64,000 bases of DNA, taken from assembly GCA_040218815.1 (NCBI GenBank), contig JAVJQS010000004.1, positions 558,001 through 622,000 on the forward strand, written 5' to 3'. The position numbers and the translations under genes were made by a program. This DNA is from JAVJQS01 sp040218815 (GTDB taxonomy: Bacteria; Bacteroidota; Bacteroidia; Flavobacteriales_E; Vicingaceae). The notes beneath the pieces are model-generated. The model was given only the letters and a program-made list of their open reading frames with translations, was not told the DNA's origin and ran no database searches. Positions 8,381-15,691 of the stretch are shown here, in pieces (position 1 is the stretch's first letter; every line of letters begins with the position of its first letter).

Positions 8381-8608
8381 ATGGGAGCATTTGCAGATCC
8401 AATAGAATTTGAAACAACAGAGGACGGAACAGTACCTGCCGGAGCAATAAAAATCTCCTTCTACAATGAAGGGACTTCAGTAGCCATTGTAAACGGAATT
8501 CGGCTAAAGGTTGGAAAAGCTACCAACTTTGGCTTCATGGGGAAACCTTACAGAGCTATTGAGTATCAAACAAACGGCTCAACATTATTTATAAGATATA
8601 CGCTATGA
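8381..8608 (+). CDS. small beta-rich protein of the virus-like module
   Basis: The 75-residue protein has no membrane segment. It reads as short beta strands separated by Gly/Asn turns (AIKISFYNEG, AIVNGIRLKVGK, STLFIRYTL). The layout resembles the small beta-barrel accessory proteins often found beside phage structural genes, but I cannot name a family. An AAAAGGA purine-rich ribosome site precedes the ATG. Its stop overlaps the start of the next gene by four bases, so the two are probably translated together. Confidence 0.5.
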   Translation: MGAFADPIEFETTEDGTVPAGAIKISFYNEGTSVAIVNGIRLKVGKATNFGFMGKPYRAIEYQTNGSTLFIRYTL

Positions 8609-9120
8609 TAGTAGGAGATGAAATATGGAACGGACAATACCACGACGAGGAGTATGACTTGTTCTTTAAAAAGATTAGAAAGAAAATTAAGAAAGTGGCT
8701 AAAAAGGTTAGACCACCGAAAATTTTCAATCCACTCAGGACTGTAACTGCAATGCCAAGATTTGTTGCAAAAAAGGTTATTCCTAAAAAGAAAAATACTT
8801 CTCAGCCCAAAGTAAATGTTCAAGCAACGGTTGACAAAGCAGTTCAAGCAAAAGAAGTTGAATTGGCAACAGATCGACAAGATTTAATGCAGGAGATAGC
8901 AGCATTTGAAGAGAAGAAAGTGGAAGAGATTTCTCAACTCAATGAAGTGCAAACCAAAACAGAGCAAGATAAAATTGATGCTGAACAAGGAGAAAACAAA
9001 AAGATGCTCTACATCAGTTTGGCGGCACTTGGAGGTTTAGCAATCATTGGCGGAATTGTAGTTTACATCAAAAGCAGACAAAACCAACTAAATGCTTTGA
9101 ACCTACAAAAGCTCCAATAA
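8605..9120 (+). CDS. basic membrane protein with coiled coil
   Basis: The 171-residue product has EEYDLFFKK at 15-23, followed by a very basic stretch (22-64, rich in Lys). A predicted coiled coil spans about 75-125, and one membrane helix lies at 135-155 with a GGLAIIGGIVV core. The order (Y-D motif, basic region, coiled coil, membrane helix) is the same as in the gene at 7950, so they may be diverged paralogues. The start overlaps the preceding stop by four bases (ATGA). The family is not recognised. Confidence 0.55.
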   Translation: MIVGDEIWNGQYHDEEYDLFFKKIRKKIKKVAKKVRPPKIFNPLRTVTAMPRFVAKKVIPKKKNTSQPKVNVQATVDKAVQAKEVELATDRQDLMQEIAAFEEKKVEEISQLNEVQTKTEQDKIDAEQGENKKMLYISLAALGGLAIIGGIVVYIKSRQNQLNALNLQKLQ

Positions 9121-9133
9121 ACTAGAAAAGATA

Positions 9134-9565
9134 ATGGATATGTCACAAAGAGATAGTTTCATCAACGAAGAGCTGATCGCAACCGATCCGTTCACTTTTA
9201 GTCGTTTTTCAAAATCGTTCAATCATGGTTTTGGAGGACTTGGCAACGGAATTCTTAGACCAAAACAAACAACAATTAAGGAAGAATTTGAAGCTGATGT
9301 CATCTTACCCAACAACAAGAACAGTCTATTGCAGCTCGCAGATAAAGACAGTACCGAAAAGTTAGCAAAACAAATTGCTACTTCCATTCAAAATAGAATT
9401 GATAAGGCGGTATTAAAAGAGCAAGAAGAAACTGTTGTGATTGAAGAAGAAAATGGAAAATCTCCTCTCTTAATAGGTTCTATAATCGTTGGTGGCTTAA
9501 TCGTGACAGGCATTTTAATCTACGTTTTCAAGAAGTCAAAAACACCCAAACTTAAAACAGCATAA
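9134..9565 (+). CDS. tail-anchored small membrane protein
   Basis: The 143-residue protein has an N-terminus with Phe/Gly-rich FSRFSKSFNHGFGGLGNG, an acidic middle and a membrane segment at about 111-132 followed by a Lys-rich tail. The N-terminal Phe/Gly element is reminiscent of the FGG linkers in the gene at 6889. The next gene begins one base after its stop codon. It is likely another particle membrane protein; the family is unknown. Confidence 0.5.
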   Translation: MDMSQRDSFINEELIATDPFTFSRFSKSFNHGFGGLGNGILRPKQTTIKEEFEADVILPNNKNSLLQLADKDSTEKLAKQIATSIQNRIDKAVLKEQEETVVIEEENGKSPLLIGSIIVGGLIVTGILIYVFKKSKTPKLKTA

Positions 9566-9566
9566 G

Positions 9567-10373
9567 ATGAGAATTCCAATTCCATGCAAGAGCAAAAGAT
9601 TTAGATTGACTGTCGGCTTTACTGTCAATAGACCAACTACACTGATTATTGTTGGAAGAGATGCTGAAAACCCTTATACAACTTATGTTTCAAGAGAAGT
9701 GGTAATAGGTCCGAAGTACTTTCAAAAAGCAATTGGTTACCGTGAAATAAATATCCCATTTCCGTTAGCACCAAACTATATGATGTTGAACATTTGGGAC
9801 AAATACAACATTGGCAGAAATACATTCAAGGTTAGCACCTTCAAGGTATCTGCAATGGAGTCAAGATCTATTTTAGAACACAAGGACATACACGACTTCA
9901 TACCTTTTGCAAATTGGTTCGCTCAAAAAGCAGGTATTCTGCCTGCGGGAATTTACGATAGTCCTGACTTGAAATACATGATAGATTATATGCCCGTGAT
10001 AAAAGATGAGCATGGATTACCATTGGTTACACCCGCAAGAACATCTCGATTTAACGGCAGAATTGAAGCAAGTCAGCATCATTTATTACCACTAAGTGTG
10101 CCTATTCGTTGGTTTATATTGATGCATGAAAGAAAGCATTTTCAACTCCCTACGAGAGAAGAAAAGATTGCTGACCTAACCGCTCTAAAAGTATTCTTAG
10201 ATTATGGATTCCCAAAAGTAGAAGCCATTTACGCCTGCACATTAGCCATGCAAGCAGAAAGCAGTACAGCTAAAAAAGCAAAATTGATTCGCTTAAAAGA
10301 CATTCACAGCTACATTGACGAATACATCAAAAGCGATGCGGTTCAATATACCTCAAACAAAGCAGCAGCATGA
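9567..10373 (+). CDS. putative zincin metalloprotease-like protein (HERKH) of the virus-like module
   Basis: The 268-residue protein has a beta-rich N-terminal domain (about 11-95) and a helical C-terminal half. HERKH at 187-191 matches the HExxH zinc motif, preceded by a hydrophobic helix (RWFILM). Seven to eight residues later come REEKIAD (197-203), where a glutamate followed by Ala-Asp fits the third zinc ligand of gluzincin or IrrE-like proteins. No signal peptide or membrane helix is visible. The start lies two bases after the preceding gene and the stop overlaps the beta-propeller gene by four bases. A particle maturation protease or a host-wall-acting enzyme are both possible. Zinc binding is predicted, not shown. 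Confidence 0.55.
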   Translation: MRIPIPCKSKRFRLTVGFTVNRPTTLIIVGRDAENPYTTYVSREVVIGPKYFQKAIGYREINIPFPLAPNYMMLNIWDKYNIGRNTFKVSTFKVSAMESRSILEHKDIHDFIPFANWFAQKAGILPAGIYDSPDLKYMIDYMPVIKDEHGLPLVTPARTSRFNGRIEASQHHLLPLSVPIRWFILMHERKHFQLPTREEKIADLTALKVFLDYGFPKVEAIYACTLAMQAESSTAKKAKLIRLKDIHSYIDEYIKSDAVQYTSNKAAA

Positions 10374-11719
10374 TCGAACAATCAAAATATATCGACTATT
10401 ATGCTGAAAGAGTTGCAGTTTTAGAACAGTTTGATAAAACTCAAATTACCCTAACCAATACAACTAAAGAAGAACAATGGATCAAAGTGTGGGGAGCAAA
10501 CGAGGGTAATTTATCTTCAAACAAAGAGAGAGTTTTAAAGACAGATACATACCCTCAAGCGATCGCTTTCAATCCTGTAAATAATTTTATTTATATCGTC
10601 AATCAGTTGGCTGCCACTTTGCAAGTGTTCGACCATAATGATGAATTAGTGAGTTCCTTGCAGTTGGATTCAAGCAGTATTCCTACCGCTTCTCCCATTG
10701 CGATAACAATAAACAATACCAATGGGGAAGCCTATATTTTGGGTTCGCTTTCAGACAGTCTTTATGTGGTTAATAGCAACATTGAGTTGACGAATACAAT
10801 TCAATTGGAAGATCGACCCGTTTCTATAAAATTTAATCCTAGTAATCAGAAACTATACATTCAACACTTGATTGGTAAAGGTATTTCTATTGTTGATACA
10901 AGCAACTTAACTATTGAATTAATTGAAACCACAGCTGCTCAAAAAGATATTGCATTAGATGCAATTAATGGCTCGTGGGCAGTTGTTTCTGATGAAGGAG
11001 AAACCATCAAAATCTTTGATAGTTCCAACCAATTAACCAACAATTTTGATTTTGAGAACCGTGCTTTAACAAGTATCTCCTATACATTCGAAGACGATAA
11101 ACTATTGGCAATAGACCAGGAATCTGACGAGCTACTTTCAATTAATATTACGGACGGTTCAATTTTACAAAGTAGCACTTACAATGCTCAATTAAAGCAG
11201 CTAAAAACAACTGATGACGGTTCAATAATTGTTGCAACATCAGAGCCTAATCAGATCTGCATACTTGATAATGAGTTGAAGCTAATTCAAGCAATAAGCA
11301 TAAAAGCTGAGGTGGCTGACTTCTATCTTGATGAAACAAGTCAACTGATTTATAGTGTAGATTCGGTATATAATCAAGTTCACATTCTAAATAGCAAAGA
11401 AGAAATTCCAATTGCATCATTCAGCAGCAATTATCAAGAAGTATTAGCGGATTTTCAGCACCAACCCATATTGGTTAAACACCTGAGGGTTTTCTATTCA
11501 GGAACCAATGATAGACCGTTTTTCAGAGTGGGTTTCAAAAGCTCAGCAGGAAAGCGAGAAAGTCGTTTAGTGTCCTTGCTAAAATACCATAGTCCACAGC
11601 ATTACAGCAAAATATACGATATAACAGAACTCAACAATTACATCATAGATGGTAAAGCATTTTGGGAAGTATTTGTACCCCCTAAGCTGTCCGTAAGCCT
11701 ACTCATATATCACGAGTAG
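10370..11719 (+). CDS. capsid-like paralogue carrying an inserted beta-propeller (putative vertex or receptor protein)
   Basis: Of 449 residues, about 55-350 form a beta-propeller: repeats of the type PQAIAFNPVNNFIYIVN, PVSIKFNPSNQKLYI and similar, each followed by a short strand such as LQVFD or ISIVD (YncE/NHL-like). The two ends are not propeller. Residues 28-45 (TNTTKEEQWIKVWGANE at 29-45) and 365-440 (including RVFYSG, YHSPQHY) align without gaps of more than one residue to residues 69-86 and 113-185 of the protein at 5365. The propeller thus replaces a 27-residue loop of the capsid-like fold. The obvious role would be a receptor-binding or vertex subunit; that is inference. Confidence 0.6.
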   Translation: MIEQSKYIDYYAERVAVLEQFDKTQITLTNTTKEEQWIKVWGANEGNLSSNKERVLKTDTYPQAIAFNPVNNFIYIVNQLAATLQVFDHNDELVSSLQLDSSSIPTASPIAITINNTNGEAYILGSLSDSLYVVNSNIELTNTIQLEDRPVSIKFNPSNQKLYIQHLIGKGISIVDTSNLTIELIETTAAQKDIALDAINGSWAVVSDEGETIKIFDSSNQLTNNFDFENRALTSISYTFEDDKLLAIDQESDELLSINITDGSILQSSTYNAQLKQLKTTDDGSIIVATSEPNQICILDNELKLIQAISIKAEVADFYLDETSQLIYSVDSVYNQVHILNSKEEIPIASFSSNYQEVLADFQHQPILVKHLRVFYSGTNDRPFFRVGFKSSAGKRESRLVSLLKYHSPQHYSKIYDITELNNYIIDGKAFWEVFVPPKLSVSLLIYHE

Positions 11720-11770
11720 CACAGCATTCATTTATAGGGAAGAGAGCAGAAAGAATTAAAAAGGAGAAAG

Positions 11771-12583
11771 ATGAGAGAGAGAAATGAAGAGAATGAAATA
11801 ATCCGATACGGACAGCGACTAATCGGAACAAAAGACGATGGAATCATTGGCAGAAACACCATTGGTTTAATTGAAAGAAAGTCCAAAATAATTCCTTTAA
11901 TACAACACCATTGGAAGCCGGAAAGAAAACTAATTGCCTTAGTTCAGTTTAACGCCTTATCAAAAGGTATTGAAGCAGGAAAAGTAGATGGCTTAATCGG
12001 TACTCAAACAAGACATGCCTTTCAACAATTAGTATTTTTAGAGAAACATCATCGTTTACCCGAATTATGGCGTATAGACGATAAACCAACTCAATCAGTT
12101 AAGGGTAAATTAAATCCTCATGGATTTCCAACCTATGCTAATATCAAGCAAGTTTTTGGAGAACCTGCCACTAACCTTAAAACCGTTCGAGTTCCATTTG
12201 AGCTGCGATTAGCATGGGACACTTCCGTAAAAGTGCAAAAGATTACCTGCCACAAAAAGGTAGCTCCATCCCTTTTGGGAGTGTTAGAAGATCTATTAGA
12301 GCATTATGGCTTAGAACAACTGCAACAACTAGGATTAGATCTTTACGGAGGTTGTTTCAATAAGCGAAAAATGCGAGGTGGTGCAAAGCTATCTACCCAC
12401 TCATGGGGAGCAGCAATCGACTTGCATCCTTCCATGAACCAATTAAGGTGGAATCATAAAAAAGCACTCTTTGCTAAAAAAGATTACCAATTCCTATTGA
12501 GTGCATTTGCAGCAGAAGGTTGGGTTTCGCTTGGAGTAGCTAAAGACTATGATTGGATGCACTTTCAAGCAGTCAAATTATGA
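11771..12583 (+). CDS. peptidoglycan-binding M15-family peptidase
   Basis: This is a likely L,D- or D,D-peptidase acting on host peptidoglycan. The 270 residues include two peptidoglycan-binding-like motifs (DDGIIGRNT at 22-30 and KVDGLIGTQT at 71-80) and a C-terminal M15/VanY-type zinc domain with H210 and D217 in STHSWGAAIDLHP and the distal DWMHF (H264). No signal peptide is visible, so it is released by lysis or carried in the particle. An AAGGAG ribosome site precedes the ATG. It sits among structural genes, while a second M15 enzyme ends the module, suggesting entry and exit roles respectively. Confidence 0.8.
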   Translation: MRERNEENEIIRYGQRLIGTKDDGIIGRNTIGLIERKSKIIPLIQHHWKPERKLIALVQFNALSKGIEAGKVDGLIGTQTRHAFQQLVFLEKHHRLPELWRIDDKPTQSVKGKLNPHGFPTYANIKQVFGEPATNLKTVRVPFELRLAWDTSVKVQKITCHKKVAPSLLGVLEDLLEHYGLEQLQQLGLDLYGGCFNKRKMRGGAKLSTHSWGAAIDLHPSMNQLRWNHKKALFAKKDYQFLLSAFAAEGWVSLGVAKDYDWMHFQAVKL

Positions 12584-12771
12584 TTCGGGCTATCATATTT
12601 ACTGCTGTTGGCTATTGGCTTAGTCGGCAAGTCTATTTAAGATACGACTTCGCTAAGCGAGCAAAAGAAAAGATAAACACCAAGAGAAAACTCCAAATCT
12701 ATCTCGAAACAGTTGGATGGAGCGAGCAAGAAATTAAAGAAGCATTGAATAGAACTTTTAACGATGAGTAA
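12580..12771 (+). CDS. small N-terminally anchored membrane protein
   Basis: The 63-residue product starts at ATG 12580, overlapping the TGA of the M15 gene (ATGA), so re-initiation is likely. A longer reading from 12553 would only extend it back inside the peptidase gene. Residues 2-14 are hydrophobic, followed by a basic helical part and a short motif TVGWSEQEIKEALNRT resembling the UBA-like end of many small proteins. The family is not recognised. Its stop overlaps the next gene by eight bases. Confidence 0.5.
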   Translation: MIRAIIFTAVGYWLSRQVYLRYDFAKRAKEKINTKRKLQIYLETVGWSEQEIKEALNRTFNDE

Positions 12772-13204
12772 TAGAATAGACAACATATCAATTCCCGACA
12801 AGGATTCGCCCTGTCAATCTTGGAGGTTGTATTTCGAGGCTTTGGAGAAGAAGTACGGAACTGCCAATGCAAGGGATGCATGGCTCTACACTTTCAATCA
12901 AAGTGGAAACAGCTCTTGTACCAAAGACAAAGCATTTAACAGTTGGGCGGCAAAAAATAAGGTTGCTGTAGCCGATGGAGTTGACAAAGCCATTGCAGGG
13001 GTCTCAGGCATTGGTCAAAACATCATTAAGGGGGTCGGTTCTTTAACGGGCTTAACTCCAAAAATTGCAACAGTAGCATTGATCGGAGGTGTTGGTATAA
13101 CGCTCTTTCTGCTTTATCGAATAGCGAAGCAGATTCAAGTTTCAGATGTGGTTTCTGCATTGCCAATGGGTAAAGCAGCTTCCATTGCAAAACAGATAAA
13201 ATAA
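12764..13204 (+). CDS. membrane protein with two N-terminal cysteines
   Basis: The 146-residue protein has an N-terminal soluble domain (1-65) with C17 (SPCQSW) and C52 (SSCTKD), and an aromatic-rich helix (RLYFEALEKKYG). A Gly-rich amphipathic stretch lies at 72-98, and a membrane helix spans about 100-118 (IATVALIGGVGITLFLLY). The two cysteines could be disulfide-linked outside the cytoplasm. The family is not recognised. It overlaps the previous gene by eight bases and is followed five bases later by the next. Confidence 0.5.
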   Translation: MSNRIDNISIPDKDSPCQSWRLYFEALEKKYGTANARDAWLYTFNQSGNSSCTKDKAFNSWAAKNKVAVADGVDKAIAGVSGIGQNIIKGVGSLTGLTPKIATVALIGGVGITLFLLYRIAKQIQVSDVVSALPMGKAASIAKQIK

Positions 13205-13209
13205 TAAAG

Positions 13210-13707
13210 ATGGATAAGAGATGGATATATGGTTTAGGAGTGATTGGAGCTATAACAGCAATTGGCTTTTCGGTAAAAGCCTACAACAAACAACAGCAAG
13301 AAAAAAAGGATAAGGCATTTAACGAATTCCGAACCAACCTAGAAAACACAACCGAACCAGAGAAGATCAATAAAGCAGTTTTAAGTAGTGCATTTAATCC
13401 CACTTTTTGGAAAGAAATAGCTGCGAAAGGCAAAAGAGTAGTTGGAGAAAAGACAGCACTTGAGTTAGCCAAAAAGATTTCAGCAGCATGGAATGCCGGA
13501 ACATTTTGGGATGATTTAGAAGAAGAAGTTTATCGTGCATTTGAAGACCACCGACTGCAAACCTTTGCTGATGTGTCAAGAGTTGCAGATGCTTATCAAA
13601 GCTCAAAAGTTGAGGGCAAAGACTTATGGAAACACTTGAACGCTAAGTTAAGTACAGCGGAATTCGCCAAAGTAAAAAGCATAGTAATAAAGAAAATAGC
13701 ACAGTAA
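13210..13707 (+). CDS. membrane-anchored protein with an annexin-like helical repeat
   Basis: The 165-residue product has an N-terminal membrane helix at about 5-24 and a charged linker. A helical region at 88-156 (AAWNAGTFWDDLEEEVYRAF ... VADAYQ ... GKDLWKHL) resembles the helix pattern of an annexin-type repeat (G-T-x-E/D-x-x-I/V-Y followed by Y-x-x-x-x-GKDL). I have seen similar helical repeats in hypothetical proteins of Bacteroidota phages, but exact family membership needs a profile search. It would project from the membrane, possibly contacting lipid or cell-wall material. Confidence 0.5.
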   Translation: MDKRWIYGLGVIGAITAIGFSVKAYNKQQQEKKDKAFNEFRTNLENTTEPEKINKAVLSSAFNPTFWKEIAAKGKRVVGEKTALELAKKISAAWNAGTFWDDLEEEVYRAFEDHRLQTFADVSRVADAYQSSKVEGKDLWKHLNAKLSTAEFAKVKSIVIKKIAQ

Positions 13708-13717
13708 AGATTAAGAG

Positions 13718-13960
13718 ATGGGAAACGATGGACAATACAAAATGAATTCGAAGCCAAAAGAAGAGTCAAGCAAAGGCAATGAATCTAAAATACCATTGCT
13801 TAACGATAAGCAAAAGGGCTTAATCAGCATTGGTGTGGTAGCAGGAGCTGCATTAGCCATTAGCAAAAAGAAAGGCATGTTAGCCATTTTGGGTTACATG
13901 TGGCTCGGAAGTATTGCAGGCGGTGGATTAGCTTATCTATTTAAAAAAGAAATGAAGTAA
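13718..13960 (+). CDS. small glycine-rich membrane protein
   Basis: The 80-residue protein has a polar, charged N-terminal third and then two hydrophobic stretches (about 34-49 and 53-75) separated by a Lys-rich turn (SKKKG). The second contains GSIAGGGLAYL, a glycine zipper. It may span the membrane twice as a hairpin. The family is not recognised. The gap to the next gene is a single base. Confidence 0.5.
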   Translation: MGNDGQYKMNSKPKEESSKGNESKIPLLNDKQKGLISIGVVAGAALAISKKKGMLAILGYMWLGSIAGGGLAYLFKKEMK

Positions 13961-13961
13961 G

Positions 13962-14354
13962 ATGAAAACAGCCTCAATCAAAAAGATAAATCCACTTTGG
14001 CTTGTGCTTTCAGGAGTAGCCACCATCGGAGCAATCTATGGCATCTACTATCTCATCACAAAAGAGAATTCCGATTCAGGGTTTTCTTCCTCATCAGATA
14101 CAACAAAAAGTGGATTCTGCAAATACACAGGTTTTCCGCTAAGACATGGTTCTTGTGGAAATGAGGTAAAAGACCTTCAGCGTTATTTGAATATAAAGCT
14201 GTTGCCACCTAGAGTTCAATTAAAAGTAGATGGAAAAATGGGTAATAAAACCATTGCAGCTTTAAAACACTTTGAAAGGATCAGCTCTGTTTCACAAGCA
14301 CAATTCACAAAATTCAAAGCACAACTTAACCCATTCACAAAAAGCAGAATATGA
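13962..14354 (+). CDS. membrane-anchored peptidoglycan-binding protein
   Basis: The 130-residue product has a membrane helix at about 11-32, a Ser/Thr-rich linker, and a peptidoglycan-binding domain at about 58-105: FPLRHGSCGNEVKDLQRYL followed by LKVDGKMGNKTIAALKHF, the helical PG_binding_1 pattern with its V-D-G-x-x-G-x-x-T core. A cysteine pair (C53, C65) could form a disulfide. The next gene overlaps its last four bases and has the same design. The role is probably wall attachment or penetration by a membrane-bearing particle, or envelope anchoring during exit. Confidence 0.7.
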   Translation: MKTASIKKINPLWLVLSGVATIGAIYGIYYLITKENSDSGFSSSSDTTKSGFCKYTGFPLRHGSCGNEVKDLQRYLNIKLLPPRVQLKVDGKMGNKTIAALKHFERISSVSQAQFTKFKAQLNPFTKSRI

Positions 14355-14746
14355 ATCAAAAAGTTAAAATAGGAATTGCAGTAGCAACAGGTTTTCTGTT
14401 AGGGTTTGCCCTTGCACGAATCAGTTTAACATCATTCCCTGAGACGGATGATGTGATTGACAAGAAAAGTAAAAAAGAAACTCAAGAGCCAACAGAAAAG
14501 AAGGTGGTTGAACAATATAAGGAAGTGTTTCCATTGAAATTGGGTTCAACGGGAGAACAAGTAAAACGGCTTCAAATCTTTCTGATGCGACAATTGGGTT
14601 GGATTAGACAACCCAATGGAGAGTTTGATTTAATCGCTCAAGAAAGAACCCTTAAATACTTCAAAAAAGATCATGTAGACAAGGAGCTTTATGAAAAGCT
14701 GATGCTTGACAAAATGGTACACGATCAACGAAAAAAGAGAGCCTAA
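14351..14746 (+). CDS. membrane-anchored peptidoglycan-binding protein, second copy
   Basis: The 131-residue product repeats the layout of the preceding gene: a membrane helix at about 5-22, a charged linker, and a peptidoglycan-binding domain at about 60-105 (FPLKLGSTGEQVKRLQIFL, then NGEFDLIAQERTLKYF). The V-D-G core is replaced by G-E-F-D, so glycan binding may be weaker. The two genes overlap by four bases and look like a diverged tandem duplication. Its stop and the next start share one base (TAATG). Confidence 0.65.
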   Translation: MNQKVKIGIAVATGFLLGFALARISLTSFPETDDVIDKKSKKETQEPTEKKVVEQYKEVFPLKLGSTGEQVKRLQIFLMRQLGWIRQPNGEFDLIAQERTLKYFKKDHVDKELYEKLMLDKMVHDQRKKRA

Positions 14747-14961
14747 TGAGTCAAAATGAGAATAAGAAAAACCTGTTTAGTTACCTCGACAAGGTAATGG
14801 GTCAAGATGGTATAAAAACCACAAACAAAATCAACATTAGTGTAGATAGTCAAACGGCTGTAACACTATTGGGCATTGGAATTGGCTTGGTCATTTTTAG
14901 CCATGCCATTGGTGCAGGATTAAGAGCATTAAGTAAGAGTAAATCAATAAGTAATCATTAA
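14746..14961 (+). CDS. small tail-anchored membrane protein
   Basis: The 71-residue product has a polar N-terminus and a membrane segment at about 37-55 (TAVTLLGIGIGLVIFSHAIGAG), ending in a short basic tail. Its start shares a base with the preceding stop (TAATG). The family is not recognised; it closes the run of single-pass proteins before the lysis-like genes. Confidence 0.5.
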   Translation: MSQNENKKNLFSYLDKVMGQDGIKTTNKINISVDSQTAVTLLGIGIGLVIFSHAIGAGLRALSKSKSISNH

Positions 14962-14973
14962 ATCAATATAAAT

Positions 14974-15336
14974 ATGGAAGTATTAGTAGAAGCAGTAGGT
15001 AGAAACATTCTACCGTTTTTGGCAAAGTTGGAGTGGATATACATTATCACTTTCATTCTCCTTTGTTACGGTTATCAATCAATAGAAGAGCAAATCAAAT
15101 GGAAACTATTGAAGAAAGTGAAGACAAGATTCAAGGTCGCTTTGATTGGCTTATTGTACGCTCCCCTGTACTATCTCTTATGGGGATTGGAAAAAGAGCA
15201 AGTCGGCATTTTATTTAGTTCGTTCTTAGTCTCTTTTGCCTTTCATAAGCTATTGGTAGATGCAGTTATCGGAGCAATAAAAGAACAGCTCTTAAAAATC
15301 AACCTTCTGAAATTAAAAGGAGGCAAAGATGAATAA
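14974..15336 (+). CDS. holin-like multi-pass membrane protein
   Basis: The 120-residue product has three hydrophobic stretches (about 15-34, 53-72 and 77-102) separated by Lys/Arg-rich loops and a basic C-terminus. Size, charge pattern and position immediately before an overlapping spanin-like pair fit a phage holin, which makes lethal holes in the inner membrane. No named holin family is recognised from the sequence. Its stop overlaps the next start by eight bases. Confidence 0.5.
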   Translation: MEVLVEAVGRNILPFLAKLEWIYIITFILLCYGYQSIEEQIKWKLLKKVKTRFKVALIGLLYAPLYYLLWGLEKEQVGILFSSFLVSFAFHKLLVDAVIGAIKEQLLKINLLKLKGGKDE

Positions 15337-15691
15337 GGGAATGATCGCATTTATAGTTCTCTTAATCTTCAATTACATCGCTTTGGTATTCCTATTTGAG
15401 AATGGAAGCAGCGAAAATTCAGAAGCTTACAAGGAACAAATTGAACACCTAAAAGAGGAAAATGAAGTGCTAAAAGAAGCCAACCTTCAATTAGATCAAG
15501 AAGTAGCAGTTCTGACTGAAGAAAAAGACAGTTTAACAACTGCAATCACAATTAAAGCTACAGCGATAGAACATATTAAAACGGAGAGAGATGAAACGAT
15601 GGATAATATTAATGGGATGGATAATAATGAGCTTTACGGCTTTTTCTCAAACTTTAAAACCGACAGTCTTAACGGTCAATTTGGACACTAA
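15329..15691 (+). CDS. putative inner-membrane spanin (Rz-like): membrane anchor plus coiled coil
   Basis: The 120-residue product has an N-terminal membrane helix (about 5-24) and then a nearly continuous Glu/Lys/Leu coiled coil (about 30-95), the shape of i-spanins. The following gene starts 101 bases before this one ends, in another frame, and encodes a secreted protein, an arrangement well known for Rz/Rz1 pairs. Spanins fuse inner and outer membranes in the last step of Gram-negative host lysis. The assignment rests on architecture, not on sequence similarity. Confidence 0.5.
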   Translation: MNKGMIAFIVLLIFNYIALVFLFENGSSENSEAYKEQIEHLKEENEVLKEANLQLDQEVAVLTEEKDSLTTAITIKATAIEHIKTERDETMDNINGMDNNELYGFFSNFKTDSLNGQFGH

